A stretch of 64,000 nucleotides of DNA from Bog-950 sp044225825 (GTDB taxonomy: Bacteria > Bacteroidota > Bacteroidia > Chitinophagales > LD1). The DNA lies in contig JBGAIB010000006.1 in NCBI GenBank assembly GCA_044225825.1, forward strand, positions 248,001 through 312,000, given 5' to 3'. Below, piece after piece: positions 6,914 through 15,467 of the stretch (the first letter of the stretch is position 1; every line of letters starts with the position of its first letter). A program made the position numbers and the translations under genes. The notes under the pieces are model-generated. The model saw only the letters and a list, made by a program, of their open reading frames with translations, did not search any database and was not told where the DNA came from.

Positions 6914-6938
6914 TGGGCGCATATCCGCCCAAGGCGGA
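6914..6938 (+). repeat. Third copy of the cassette-end module (tRNA anticodon piece plus palindrome)
   Basis: Starting TGGGCGCATA and followed by TCCGCCCAAGGCGGA, this 25-mer matches 6807-6831 at 23 of 25 positions. Unlike copy 2 it is not followed by the T arm but runs directly into the peroxiredoxin terminator region. It looks like the remnant of an earlier insertion of the same module. Confidence 0.65.
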
Positions 6939-6945
6939 CAACAAA

Positions 6946-6977
6946 CAAAAAAGCCGCTTGAATGCGGCTTTAAAAAT
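6946..6977 (-). terminator. Terminator of the peroxiredoxin gene
   Basis: On the minus strand the sequence reads AAAGCCGC, loop ATTCAA, GCGGCTTTTTT, a GC-rich stem followed by a T run, placed 17 bases after the peroxiredoxin stop codon. Confidence 0.8.
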
Positions 6978-6993
6978 CTATGAGGCTCTTAAT

Positions 6994-7464
6994 TTATTTC
7001 AGTTTTTCCAACGCTTCTTTCAGGGCTGCGAAATTTACCTGGTCGCCGGGCGTTGGAGTTACTTCTACATAGCGCACTACACCTTCCTTGTCCACCACTA
7101 CCACGCCACGCTTGGCTACATCTTTATAACCAAAAGCAAACGCACCGTTCACCATATCGTATGCACGGATCATGTCCTTATTAAAATCGGAGAGGAGGTC
7201 GAAATTGATGTTGTTCTGCGTTTTAAATACAGCCAGAGAAAACAGCAGATCAACGGATACACCCACTACAGCCGCATCCAGGTTATTGTAATAGGCCAGA
7301 TCATCGCGATTGCTGCACATTTGGGCGGTGCAAACACCGGTAAATGCAGCCGGGAAGAAATGAATAATCAGGTTACGGCCTTTAAAATCGGCCAGGGATA
7401 CTTCTTTTTTCTCGGAATTAAAGAGTTTGAAGTCAGGAGCGGCGGTGCCTACAGCTAATGCCAT
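6994..7464 (-). CDS. Peroxiredoxin (AhpE/BCP-like thioredoxin-fold peroxidase)
   Basis: A 156-aa cytoplasmic thiol peroxidase that would reduce hydrogen peroxide and organic hydroperoxides. The start at ATG 7464 (MALAVGTAAPDF) fits the family; an upstream in-frame ATG would add 23 residues with no homology. The active-site motif FPAAFTGVC (37-45) has the peroxidatic Cys45 with Pro38 and Thr42; a second Cys50 could be resolving. The conserved Arg follows in KRGVVVVDKEGVVRY. Alone on the minus strand with its own terminator, it is the first clear backbone gene right of the tRNA-fMet attachment region. Confidence 0.9.
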   Translation of the reverse strand: MALAVGTAAPDFKLFNSEKKEVSLADFKGRNLIIHFFPAAFTGVCTAQMCSNRDDLAYYNNLDAAVVGVSVDLLFSLAVFKTQNNINFDLLSDFNKDMIRAYDMVNGAFAFGYKDVAKRGVVVVDKEGVVRYVEVTPTPGDQVNFAALKEALEKLK

Positions 7465-7618
7465 GATTTTGAAATTTTTAGGTTTAAAAGATGCTATTAA
7501 AACAAGGCCGGGCCTGCCCCGGTTCGCTGGCAAATAAACTATTTTAGAGAAGCTTATGCAACTATTTGCAACGGTGAACGGTCTTATAAATACAAGTTTA
7601 GTTTTTAAGGGTTAAACA

Positions 7619-7650
7619 AGGCCTCCGCTCTAACAGGCGGAGGCTTTTAT
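7619..7650 (+). terminator. Orphan terminator between divergent genes
   Basis: GCCTCCGC, loop TCTAACA, GCGGAGGC and TTTTATTTT form a strong plus-strand terminator, yet the genes either side diverge, so no annotated transcript should end here. It may end a small RNA starting between 7534 and 7618 or guard the downstream promoter. Confidence 0.6.
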
Positions 7651-7730
7651 TTTCAAGTAATTGCATACATTATTCGTGGCTAAACTGTATCTTCGTTCCT
7701 ATTGCATAACGAACAAACCCTGTTAACAAC

Positions 7731-9029
7731 ATGAAAAAACTTTTACTTGCTATTGCGGCGCTAATTGCCTTACAGGCAAACGCCCAGATTGGCAATAATG
7801 ATTTCGAAACGTGGAATAATGACACGCTTTATTTCCCCGGTTTTGCCCCGGTAGTATTACCTGATACGTTCGAACACCTGGAACCAGCAGGTTGGACCAG
7901 CAGTAATATCCTTTCCGGTGCTCAGGGCCTGGGTAACCAGTTCTTTGTTAACCAAACCAACTCTGCGCACTCAGGTTCTTATGCCGTGCGTATGAAAACC
8001 GATACCATTGTAGTTCCTTCCTTGGGTACCCGTACTTTACCGGGCTTTGTGGTAAGCGGCAAATTTGCTGTTAACTCCAGCATTTTATTAGGTAGCGGTA
8101 CCGTTTTAACGCCATCTGCTATTGGTGGGGCCGGCACTCCTATCAACAAACGTTTAAGCAAAATTACCGGTTACCGTAACTATCAGCCGGTATTTAATCC
8201 TAACACAAACGGCAATGATACCTGTTTGATTTGGGCAACTTTGCGCAAAGGAACCACTGTAGTTGCTGATGCTATTTATAAGAATACTACCCAAACCAGC
8301 GGCTACCAGTATTTTGAAGCACCGTTTGTATACTACAACTGCGAAATGCCGGATACCCTGGTAATACTGATGGCTCCAAGTTTACCAAACCTATCTGCTT
8401 TAATTACCGGAAATTCTAACCTGGTACCGGGCAGCGTATTGGAAGTTGACAGTTTAGGTACTGAAGATCTGCCAGGCAACTACAACTTTACACCTTTTGC
8501 CCGCAATGATTTTGACACTACCCTTATCAATACTGCTAAGGATGTAATGATTGAAGTAAATGATGAAGATTGCAACGATGCACTGAATACTTTAACCATT
8601 GCCGTATCAGGTAACGCAGCTCACGGTACAGCCGTAGCAGGTACAGGTAAAATAACTTATACCCCTAACAACGGATATGTTGGTGTTGACACGTTCTTTT
8701 ATACCCTGAACGATGGTGTGAATACTTCAGCTCCTGCCTTCGTTCGCATGTATGTTAAGAATCCTAACGGCATTAACGAAGTTAACCAGGTGCCTGTAAG
8801 CGTATTTCCGGTACCGGCCAACAACACTTTGAATGTGCTGCTTGACTATGCCGAAGGTGCTTCAGTAAAAGTATATGACCTGGTAGGTAATCTGTTGATG
8901 AACACTAACCTGGTGAACAACAACACCCAGTTAAACATTGCCAACCTGCCTAACGGCATTTATGGTCTACAACTGGTAAACAAACAAAATGAAGTTATTG
9001 CCCGCGCCAAATTTACAGTTAGCAAGTAA
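7731..9029 (+). CDS. Secreted T9SS cargo protein with cadherin-like domain
   Basis: A 432-aa exported protein. Residues 1-18 form a signal peptide (MKKLLLAIAALIALQANA). The N-terminal two-thirds (NDFETWNND... onward) is typical of Bacteroidota surface proteins but has no enzyme motif I recognise. Around residues 285-340 is a Big/cadherin-like repeat (HGTAVAGTGKITYTPNNGY). The C-terminal 80 residues are a type A T9SS sorting domain (VSVFPVPANNTLNVLL, then VYDLVGN, LPNGIYGLQL and FTVSK), which directs passage through the outer membrane and anchoring or release. A single-gene unit with a strong terminator 24 bases after its stop. A weak -7-like TATCTTCG lies at 7688-7695. Confidence 0.85.
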   Translation: MKKLLLAIAALIALQANAQIGNNDFETWNNDTLYFPGFAPVVLPDTFEHLEPAGWTSSNILSGAQGLGNQFFVNQTNSAHSGSYAVRMKTDTIVVPSLGTRTLPGFVVSGKFAVNSSILLGSGTVLTPSAIGGAGTPINKRLSKITGYRNYQPVFNPNTNGNDTCLIWATLRKGTTVVADAIYKNTTQTSGYQYFEAPFVYYNCEMPDTLVILMAPSLPNLSALITGNSNLVPGSVLEVDSLGTEDLPGNYNFTPFARNDFDTTLINTAKDVMIEVNDEDCNDALNTLTIAVSGNAAHGTAVAGTGKITYTPNNGYVGVDTFFYTLNDGVNTSAPAFVRMYVKNPNGINEVNQVPVSVFPVPANNTLNVLLDYAEGASVKVYDLVGNLLMNTNLVNNNTQLNIANLPNGIYGLQLVNKQNEVIARAKFTVSK

Positions 9030-9052
9030 TAAACTTTAAATTCTACCTTTAT

Positions 9053-9080
9053 AAGCCCGGCTAAAAACCGGGCTTTTTTA
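9053..9080 (+). terminator. Rho-independent terminator
   Basis: GCCCGG, loop CTAAAAA, CCGGGC and six Ts, directly after the T9SS cargo gene. Confidence 0.85.
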
Positions 9081-9086
9081 TTGCTT

Positions 9087-9359
9087 ATGGAGGATGTGCG
9101 ATTAACCCTGGCAGCCGCCTATACCGCAAAACAGATTGAAGCCATTTGTTTACGTGCAGGCCTAACCCTGAGCATGAAGGGTAGCTTAAAGCAGCTCTCA
9201 CAAAATACCCACTGGCATTTTAAGTACGGTAAACAAAAAGGGGTGTTGGAATTAACCTTTCTTCCCAATAGTGGCGAACTGATTTTAAGTGTACATGCCA
9301 ACAGGAAAGCCGATTGGCAGATGGATATTATTGAGGCGCTGAAGAAAAATTTTACTTAA
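9087..9359 (+). CDS. Conserved-looking small hypothetical protein (90 aa)
   Basis: Starts at ATG 9087 (MEDVRLTLAAAYTA), just after the terminator of the previous gene, and encodes 90 aa with no signal peptide or membrane segment. Alternating strands (KGVLELTFLP, ELILSVHANR) between two helices suggest a small alpha/beta fold. I do not recognise a family. Its stop codon interlocks with that of the convergent desaturase gene in the shared TTAA at 9356-9359. An upstream TTG at 9081 is a poorer start. Confidence 0.6.
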   Translation: MEDVRLTLAAAYTAKQIEAICLRAGLTLSMKGSLKQLSQNTHWHFKYGKQKGVLELTFLPNSGELILSVHANRKADWQMDIIEALKKNFT

Positions 9360-10357
9360 ACCGCAGGAAGTTGTGCGGGGTTAATAGCGCGCTTAACTAT
9401 GTTCAGGTAGTTATACTCGAGGGCGCCGTTCCTGAAATAGCCACGTTGCAATAAGAGTTGATGCATGGCCGGTAAGTTGTAGGACGGGGCACCCATGCAC
9501 AAATGATGTTCGGCATGGTAATTAACGTGATGCGGGGCAAAAAGCATGCGCTCGAAAAAATTAGCATAGGTAGTGCGGGTGTTTTTGTGCGGGTTATTCC
9601 GGTCTTCAACCATACTGTGTTCGGCCATGGAACGTACCCGCAACGAGAAATTGAAAGTAGTAAGCATAGCCGCCGGCCAAAGCAGATATAACAACGGCTT
9701 ACCCACGGCCCAGCATATACCAAACATAACCAGGTTTGCAACTACCGGACCAGCCATATTTTTTACAGCGGTACCCACTAGTGCAAAAGCACTTTTCTCC
9801 TTTAAGGAAACCCACTCTGCATTACCATTTAGGGCATATTTCATAAGGCCCAGTTGCATGAATAGCACGCCCAGATTAGCCTTTATACCGGAGAGGCCGA
9901 ACAAATCGCGGAAAAATTTACGCACCATGCTGAAACCCGTAGTTGGGTAACCCTGTGCCAATGACAGATCCGGATCCTCTTCTAAGCCTGTATGCATATG
10001 ATGCTGCGTGTGGTAGGGCCGGTATTTTTCGAGGTCGTGCAGAATGGGATAGGCACCAAACCAGTTACCGATCATGCGATTGGCTGCTCGCGAAGTAAAC
10101 ATGCTATCGTGCGAACAATCGTGCAGAATGATGGCACATGCCAATTGTTTACCACCTAAAATGAATAAGGCGAGAATTACGGTAAGCGGGTTAGGCCATA
10201 GCCCTACCAGGCTAAACGCTACAATAATCCAGCACCAGGTATGCGCTATCTCATACGCGCCTTTCAGGTTATTCTTCTGCATCAGCGTCTTTATTTCTTC
10301 GTTGCTGAGGTACTGATGCAATGTTTGATTATACCATTTTAAGTGATTGGCGGCCAT
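9356..10357 (-). CDS. Membrane fatty acid desaturase
   Basis: A 333-aa integral-membrane di-iron desaturase. The three histidine boxes are complete: HDCSH (79-83), HTQHH (116-120) and HAEHH near the C-terminus (about residue 285). Hydrophobic segments at about 42-76 and 185-225 are placed as in the family. It would introduce a double bond into an acyl chain of a membrane lipid, or act on a sphingoid or carotenoid substrate; the subclass cannot be read from motifs alone. It is convergent with the small protein gene and overlaps it by 4 bp. The 113-bp upstream gap is shared with the divergent prfB gene. Confidence 0.88.
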   Translation of the reverse strand: MAANHLKWYNQTLHQYLSNEEIKTLMQKNNLKGAYEIAHTWCWIIVAFSLVGLWPNPLTVILALFILGGKQLACAIILHDCSHDSMFTSRAANRMIGNWFGAYPILHDLEKYRPYHTQHHMHTGLEEDPDLSLAQGYPTTGFSMVRKFFRDLFGLSGIKANLGVLFMQLGLMKYALNGNAEWVSLKEKSAFALVGTAVKNMAGPVVANLVMFGICWAVGKPLLYLLWPAAMLTTFNFSLRVRSMAEHSMVEDRNNPHKNTRTTYANFFERMLFAPHHVNYHAEHHLCMGAPSYNLPAMHQLLLQRGYFRNGALEYNYLNIVKRAINPAQLPAV

Positions 10358-10446
10358 ACCACGAATATAGGCGTTAGCGTGTATGTGCGGAACAGGTAGG
10401 TTGTTAATGCCTTAACGTGTGGCGTGCTGGTTGTTCACAAAGCTGT

Positions 10447-10454
10447 TATATTCG
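10447..10454 (+). promoter_or_regulatory. -7 element TATATTCG of prfB
   Basis: TATATTCG matches the Bacteroidota -7 consensus TAnnTTTG with one change and lies 17 bases before the prfB ATG. No good TTTG -33 box is present at 19-21 bases upstream, so the call is moderate. Confidence 0.45.
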
Positions 10455-10470
10455 CACGCAATTATAACAG

Positions 10471-11560
10471 ATGACTACCGAGAACATAAACGATATAAAG
10501 GGTCGATTAGAGACGCTGAGGAGGTTTCTTTGACATCGATAACCGCAAATTAAAACTGCAGCAGGATGAGCAAACTACGCTGCACCCCAACTTCTGGAAC
10601 GATCCCAAAAAGGCAGAAGAATTATTAAAGGAAATTAAGCTGAACAAGATATGGTTAACCGCCTTTGAAGAGGCATGGAAAACCTACGAAGATGTAGCCT
10701 TGTACCGCGAGTTTTTTGAGGCAGGCGAGGCTACTGATGTGGAATTAAAGCAAGCTTATGAGAAGGCCGTAAAAGCCGTGGACGAACTGGAATTTAAAGC
10801 CACCCTTAACCAGAAAGAAGACAGCCTGAGCGCTGTGCTGGAAATTAACGCGGGTGCCGGTGGTACCGAAAGTTGCGACTGGGCGGAGATGTTGCTGCGC
10901 ATGTATATTATGTGGGCTGAACGACACAACTTTAAGGTAAGCGAACTGGAGCGAACAGATGACGATGTTGCAGGTATTCGTTCTGTTTCTATTCAAATTG
11001 ACGGGGAATTTGTTTTTGGTTACCTGAAAGGTGAAAACGGTGTACACCGCCTGGTACGTATTTCGCCCTTTAACGCGCAGGGTAAACGCCAAACTTCGTT
11101 TGCCTCGGTGTTTGTATATCCGGTAATTGACGATACAATAGAGATAAACATACCCGCTTCGGAACTGGAATGGGATACCTTCCGGAGTAGCGGTGCGGGC
11201 GGGCAAAACGTTAACAAGGTAGAGACCGCTGTGCGTTTGAAACACCTGCCCACAGGTATAGTTGTTAGCTGCCAGATTACCCGCTCGCAACACGATAACC
11301 GCGACCGGGCCCTACAAATGCTGAAAAGCAAACTATACGAAAAGGAGTTAGAGAAGCGATACGAGGAGCGCGATAAACTGGAAGGCACTAAAATGAAAAT
11401 TGAATGGGGCTCGCAGATACGCAACTATGTGTTGCACCCTTACAAACTAATTAAGGATAACCGGAGCGGCTATGAGGTTTCGAACATACAACCAGTTTTA
11501 GATGGTGACCTGGATGATTTTATCAAGGCCTATCTGCTGCATGCTACTAAAAAAATGTAG
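10471..11560 (+). CDS. prfB: Peptide chain release factor 2 (programmed +1 frameshift)
   Basis: The gene begins at ATG 10471 with a 20-codon frame ending in an in-frame TGA (10531-10533). Skipping T10531 continues at GAC 10532 for 342 codons to TAG 11558-11560, giving about 362 aa, the normal RF2 length. The shift site CTT TGA C is preceded at exactly three bases by AGGAGG (10519-10524), as in the classic autoregulated prfB. The protein has the SPF anticodon-like tripeptide (VRISPFNAQG) that reads UGA/UAA and the SGAGGQNVNK catalytic loop that releases the peptide. RF2 shortage lets the ribosome pause at UGA and shift, so the level is self-regulated. It is convergent with dnaE, with a 9-base gap. 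Confidence 0.95.
10519..10534 (+). promoter_or_regulatory. prfB programmed frameshift signal
   Basis: AGGAGG (10519-10524), three-base spacer TTT, slippery CTT (10528-10530), stop TGA (10531-10533) and C10534. This is the full RF2 autoregulatory signal: the Shine-Dalgarno-like box pairs with 16S rRNA inside the elongating ribosome and pushes it forward one base. Confidence 0.93.
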
Positions 11561-11569
11561 CTATAGTGT

Positions 11570-14500
11570 TTAGTTGAGGCTGAAGACCACGTTCATGGCT
11601 TCCAGTTCCTTCAGTAAATCGTTGTTAAGTTCTACCTGAGTGTTGGAATTCATGCCCAGCAGAATGCCTTCTTCTTCATCGCGGATTTTCATGCGTAGTT
11701 TTACTTTACCGGGGTATTTGCTTACCACGGCCTGTATTTCCTGTATCATTTGATCGGTTACTTCGCCCAGGCCCATCTCAATGGTTAGTGCCCGTACTAA
11801 TTTGCTGCGCACGTCGGAAAGCAGGTCTATCTTTTGAATTTTGAATTCGTATTCATTCGGGTTATTCCAGCGTTGCTGATAACGGCCTGTTAAGTGCAGG
11901 AGCGCACCCGGTGTTTCGATAAAGGTTTTAAAGCTAAGGTAATCCTTGCCGAATAGTGAGAATCCGTAAGTGCCGTCAAAATCTTCAATAGCAAAGCGGC
12001 AATACGGGTTACCGTTTTTGGCAATTTTAGTTTCGGTGGTGGTTACAATGCCTGCAATTTTCACCTCTTTATCTTTCCGCATTTCAATTTCCTTCAGCGG
12101 ACAGTTGGTAAAGGTTTTTATTTCCAGTTTATAATCATCTAGTGGGTGACCGCTTAAGTAAATTCCGATCACTTCCTTTTCCTTTTTCAGTTTTTCCAGC
12201 AGGCTCCATTCTTCGCATGGGCTTATGGTTGGTTCGGTTAGGTCCACACCACCTGCGCTGGCGTCGCCAAACAGTGAACTTTGGTTAGAGTTGCTGTTGT
12301 TTTGAATGCCTGCACCGTATTTGGTTGCTTTCTCAATTACGTTTAAGCCATCGCGTTTATCAGGGGTAAAGTAAGCCGCACGGTTTAGGCCGAAGCTGTC
12401 AAAGGCGCCGGCAAGTGCCAGTGCTTCAAATGATTTTTTGTTTACGGCGCGCATGTTAACCCTGCGGGAGAAATCGAAGATGCTGCGGAAGGCACCTTTT
12501 TCTTTGCGCTCTAATACAATGGATTCCACGGCTGCTTCACCCACGCCTTTAACTGCGGAAAGTGCATAGCGGATTTCGCCACGGTCGTTTACCGAGAACT
12601 GCACATTACTTTCGTTTACATCGGGGCCTTTAACCGGTATGCCCATGCGTTTACATTCCTCCATAAAGAAGGTGATTTTTTCGATGTTACTTTGGTTATG
12701 GGTAAGCACCGAAGCCATGTATTCGGCCGGATAGTTAGCTTTTAAATAGGCTGTTTGGAAGGCCACGAAAGCGTAACAGGTACTGTGCGATTTGTTGAAG
12801 GCGTATTGCGCAAAGGCTTCCCAATCGGTCCAAACCTTTTCAAGGATTTTAGTATCGAAACCTTTGGCCTTGGCACCGTCCATAAACTTGCTCTTCATTT
12901 TATCGAGCGTTGCCTTATCCTTTTTACCCATGGCCTTACGTAGCACGTCAGCATCGCCTTTACTGAAACCGGCAATTTTCTGCGATAGCAGCATCACCTG
13001 TTCCTGATATACGGTAATACCGTAGGTATCCTTCAGGTATTCTTCCATTTCAGGAAGATCGTAGGTGATTTTTTCGCGGCCGTGTTTACGGGCTATGAAG
13101 TTGGGGATATACGCCAACGGGCCCGGACGGTAGAGTGCGTTCATGGCAATTAAGTCATCGAACTTATCTGGTTTCAGTTCTTTCAGATATTTCTGCATAC
13201 CCGCACTTTCGAACTGGAATGTACCGTTGGTTTCGCCGCGTTGATAGAGTTGGAAGGTTTTAGGATCGGTGAGCGAAATATTGTCAATCTCAATTTCTAC
13301 GCCGTGGTTTTGCTTAATCATGCGCAGTGCATCGCGGATGATAGTAAGGGTTTTTAAACCCAGGAAGTCCATTTTAATTACGCCCGCATCTTCAATTACC
13401 TTTCCTTCGAACTGTGTAACGTAATACTCCGAATCTTTTACACGCGCCACCGGAATGATTTCTGTAAGATCCTTAGGAGCGATGATAATACCTGCAGCAT
13501 GGATGCCCGTGTTGCGCACACTACCTTCCAGTTTCTCTGCTTCGTGCAGCACTTTACTTTCCAGCGTTGTGTCCTCGTATATTTTGCGCAACTTCTTTAC
13601 GTCTTCAATAGCTTCGCTGTCCAGACCTTCCTTATCCTTTAAACTTTTGTCGCCATCCAGTGGGGCATGTAACACCCTGCCCAGTTCAATACCCGGTTTT
13701 TCGGGTACCAGCTTAGCAAGCATGTTGGATTCCTGCAGCGGTAAATCTAGGACTCGGGCTACGTCCTTAATACTCATTTTAGCAGCCATGGTACCGTAGG
13801 TAACAATTTGCGCTACCTGTTTGCGGGTATATTTCTCAACCACGTAGTCAATTACCTTATCGCGGCCCTCGTCGTCGAAGTCGGTATCTATATCCGGCAT
13901 GCTTTTACGGTCAGGGTTCAGGAAACGTTCGAACAGCAGGTTGTAAGCGATAGGATCTATATTGGTTATACCTATGCAATAGGCAACCGCAGAACCTGCT
14001 GCCGATCCCCGACCCGGACCAATTAATACGCCTATTTCCCGCCCTTTGTTGATGAAATCCTGCACGATGAGAAAGTAACCGGCAAAGCCCATTATTTTAA
14101 TGGTGTTTAGCTCAAAGTCCAAACGCTCCTGTACTTCGGGTGTAAGGGCATCCTTATAGCGTTTATGGGCGCCCTCCATGGTTAAATGGCGTAGGTATTC
14201 CCACTGGTTAAGGGTATCATCGGCGTGTACCTTAAACTCGTTAGGGATCGGGAAGTTAGGCAACATGATGTCCTGCTTTAACTTCAGGTGATCGCACTTG
14301 CTTACAATCTCGTTAGTGTTATCAATTGCTTCCGGTACCTCTTTGAAGAGGTCGGTCATTTCTTGTGTGGTCTTAAAATAAAACTCGTCGTTGTAGAATG
14401 CAAAGCGCTTGCCTTTGATATGAGCATCATCGTCGGCAAACTCCTTCATGGAAGGGGTACTTTGCTTTTCGCCGGTGTTAATGCACAACAAAATATCGTG

Positions 14501-15169
14501 AGCATTGGAATCGGCACGATCCACATAGTGCGAATCGTTGGTGCAAATGATCTTTACATTGTATTCTTTGGCCCAGCGTTTTAAAACTTCGTTCACCTTT
14601 TCCTGTTCAGGCATGTGGTGGCGCTGTAATTCGATGTAATAATCTTCGCCGAACAGATTATACCACCATTCAAATACTTTACGCGCTTCGTCCTCGCTTT
14701 TGCGCATAATGGCCTGCGGCACTTCGGCCCCCAGGCAGCAGGTAGTTGCAATCAGGTTTTCGTGGTATTTTTCTACCAGCGAGCGGTCGATACGGGGGTA
14801 TTTACCGTACAGGCCTTCGATATACCCTAGTGAACAAAGTTTGATGAGATTCTTATAGCCATCTGCATTTTTAGCCAACATCAACTGGTGATAACGGCGG
14901 TCTTTTTCTTCCTTGGTAAACTTGTTGCGGGTGCGATCTTCAACAATATAAAATTCGCAACCTACAATTGGTTTAATCGGCGTGCCATCGGGTAGTTTAT
15001 GTTTACTAGCCTCTGCCACAAATTCGAATACGCCGAACATGTTACCGTGGTCGGTAATAGCAAGGGCAGGCATGCCGTCCTTAGCTGCTTTTTTAAACAG
15101 CGAAGGGATGCTGGCAGCTCCGTCGAGCAGGGAAAATTGCGTATGGCTATGCAGATGAGAAAACTTCAT
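11570..15169 (-). CDS. dnaE: DNA polymerase III subunit alpha
   Basis: A 1199-aa replicative polymerase. The N-terminal PHP domain starts MKFSHLHSHTQFSLLDG with the HxH metal motif and ITDHGNMFG. The palm has the catalytic aspartates in PDIDTDFDDEGRD (about residue 425), preceded by GPGRGSAAGS. The fingers/little finger follow, with the HAAGII motif near residue 550. A helix-hairpin-helix and an OB-fold (VKIAGIVTTTETKIAKNG, about residue 1010) lie near the C-terminus. There is no exonuclease insertion, so proofreading would be by a separate epsilon subunit. The length and domain order are normal for DnaE1. It synthesises both strands at the fork together with beta clamp and tau complex. No operon partner is visible. 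Confidence 0.97.
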   Translation of the reverse strand: MKFSHLHSHTQFSLLDGAASIPSLFKKAAKDGMPALAITDHGNMFGVFEFVAEASKHKLPDGTPIKPIVGCEFYIVEDRTRNKFTKEEKDRRYHQLMLAKNADGYKNLIKLCSLGYIEGLYGKYPRIDRSLVEKYHENLIATTCCLGAEVPQAIMRKSEDEARKVFEWWYNLFGEDYYIELQRHHMPEQEKVNEVLKRWAKEYNVKIICTNDSHYVDRADSNAHDILLCINTGEKQSTPSMKEFADDDAHIKGKRFAFYNDEFYFKTTQEMTDLFKEVPEAIDNTNEIVSKCDHLKLKQDIMLPNFPIPNEFKVHADDTLNQWEYLRHLTMEGAHKRYKDALTPEVQERLDFELNTIKIMGFAGYFLIVQDFINKGREIGVLIGPGRGSAAGSAVAYCIGITNIDPIAYNLLFERFLNPDRKSMPDIDTDFDDEGRDKVIDYVVEKYTRKQVAQIVTYGTMAAKMSIKDVARVLDLPLQESNMLAKLVPEKPGIELGRVLHAPLDGDKSLKDKEGLDSEAIEDVKKLRKIYEDTTLESKVLHEAEKLEGSVRNTGIHAAGIIIAPKDLTEIIPVARVKDSEYYVTQFEGKVIEDAGVIKMDFLGLKTLTIIRDALRMIKQNHGVEIEIDNISLTDPKTFQLYQRGETNGTFQFESAGMQKYLKELKPDKFDDLIAMNALYRPGPLAYIPNFIARKHGREKITYDLPEMEEYLKDTYGITVYQEQVMLLSQKIAGFSKGDADVLRKAMGKKDKATLDKMKSKFMDGAKAKGFDTKILEKVWTDWEAFAQYAFNKSHSTCYAFVAFQTAYLKANYPAEYMASVLTHNQSNIEKITFFMEECKRMGIPVKGPDVNESNVQFSVNDRGEIRYALSAVKGVGEAAVESIVLERKEKGAFRSIFDFSRRVNMRAVNKKSFEALALAGAFDSFGLNRAAYFTPDKRDGLNVIEKATKYGAGIQNNSNSNQSSLFGDASAGGVDLTEPTISPCEEWSLLEKLKKEKEVIGIYLSGHPLDDYKLEIKTFTNCPLKEIEMRKDKEVKIAGIVTTTETKIAKNGNPYCRFAIEDFDGTYGFSLFGKDYLSFKTFIETPGALLHLTGRYQQRWNNPNEYEFKIQKIDLLSDVRSKLVRALTIEMGLGEVTDQMIQEIQAVVSKYPGKVKLRMKIRDEEEGILLGMNSNTQVELNNDLLKELEAMNVVFSLN

Positions 15170-15196
15170 GTTAAACCGTTGATTTTTAGTGTTGGC

Positions 15197-15222
15197 AGTC
15201 CGGTTAGTGACGGACTTTTTTT
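15197..15222 (+). terminator. Orphan plus-strand terminator upstream of dnaE
   Basis: AGTCCG, loop GTTAGTGA, CGGACT followed by a T run. It lies 28 bases before the dnaE start codon but faces the other way, between divergent genes, so no annotated transcript ends here. It could end an antisense or small RNA or block read-out from within dnaE. Confidence 0.5.
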
Positions 15223-15467
15223 ACTTGTTGGCGAAGATACAAATACGCCTACGGAAAAGCGGCGAAGGTTATGCGCATACCAGTTAATTTGTGGAAAATA
15301 AACAAGAGGAATGGTTCATCTGCAAATAGCTGGTAATCAGCGGGCGAAATAAATTTGCCGGAGAGCGAAGGGAAAGTAAGCGGAAGGGTGTCTGCCTTGA
15401 TAGCGGAAATGTTAATTTAATCTTAAACCTTTTAGTCTTGCCAAAGTCAATTAGAACAAATATTCCT

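Noticed and set aside
6913..7458. A 181-aa coding frame on the plus strand opposite the peroxiredoxin gene
   Set aside because: It is antisense to a clear peroxiredoxin and its sequence has no family pattern; it also starts inside the tRNA-derived repeat.
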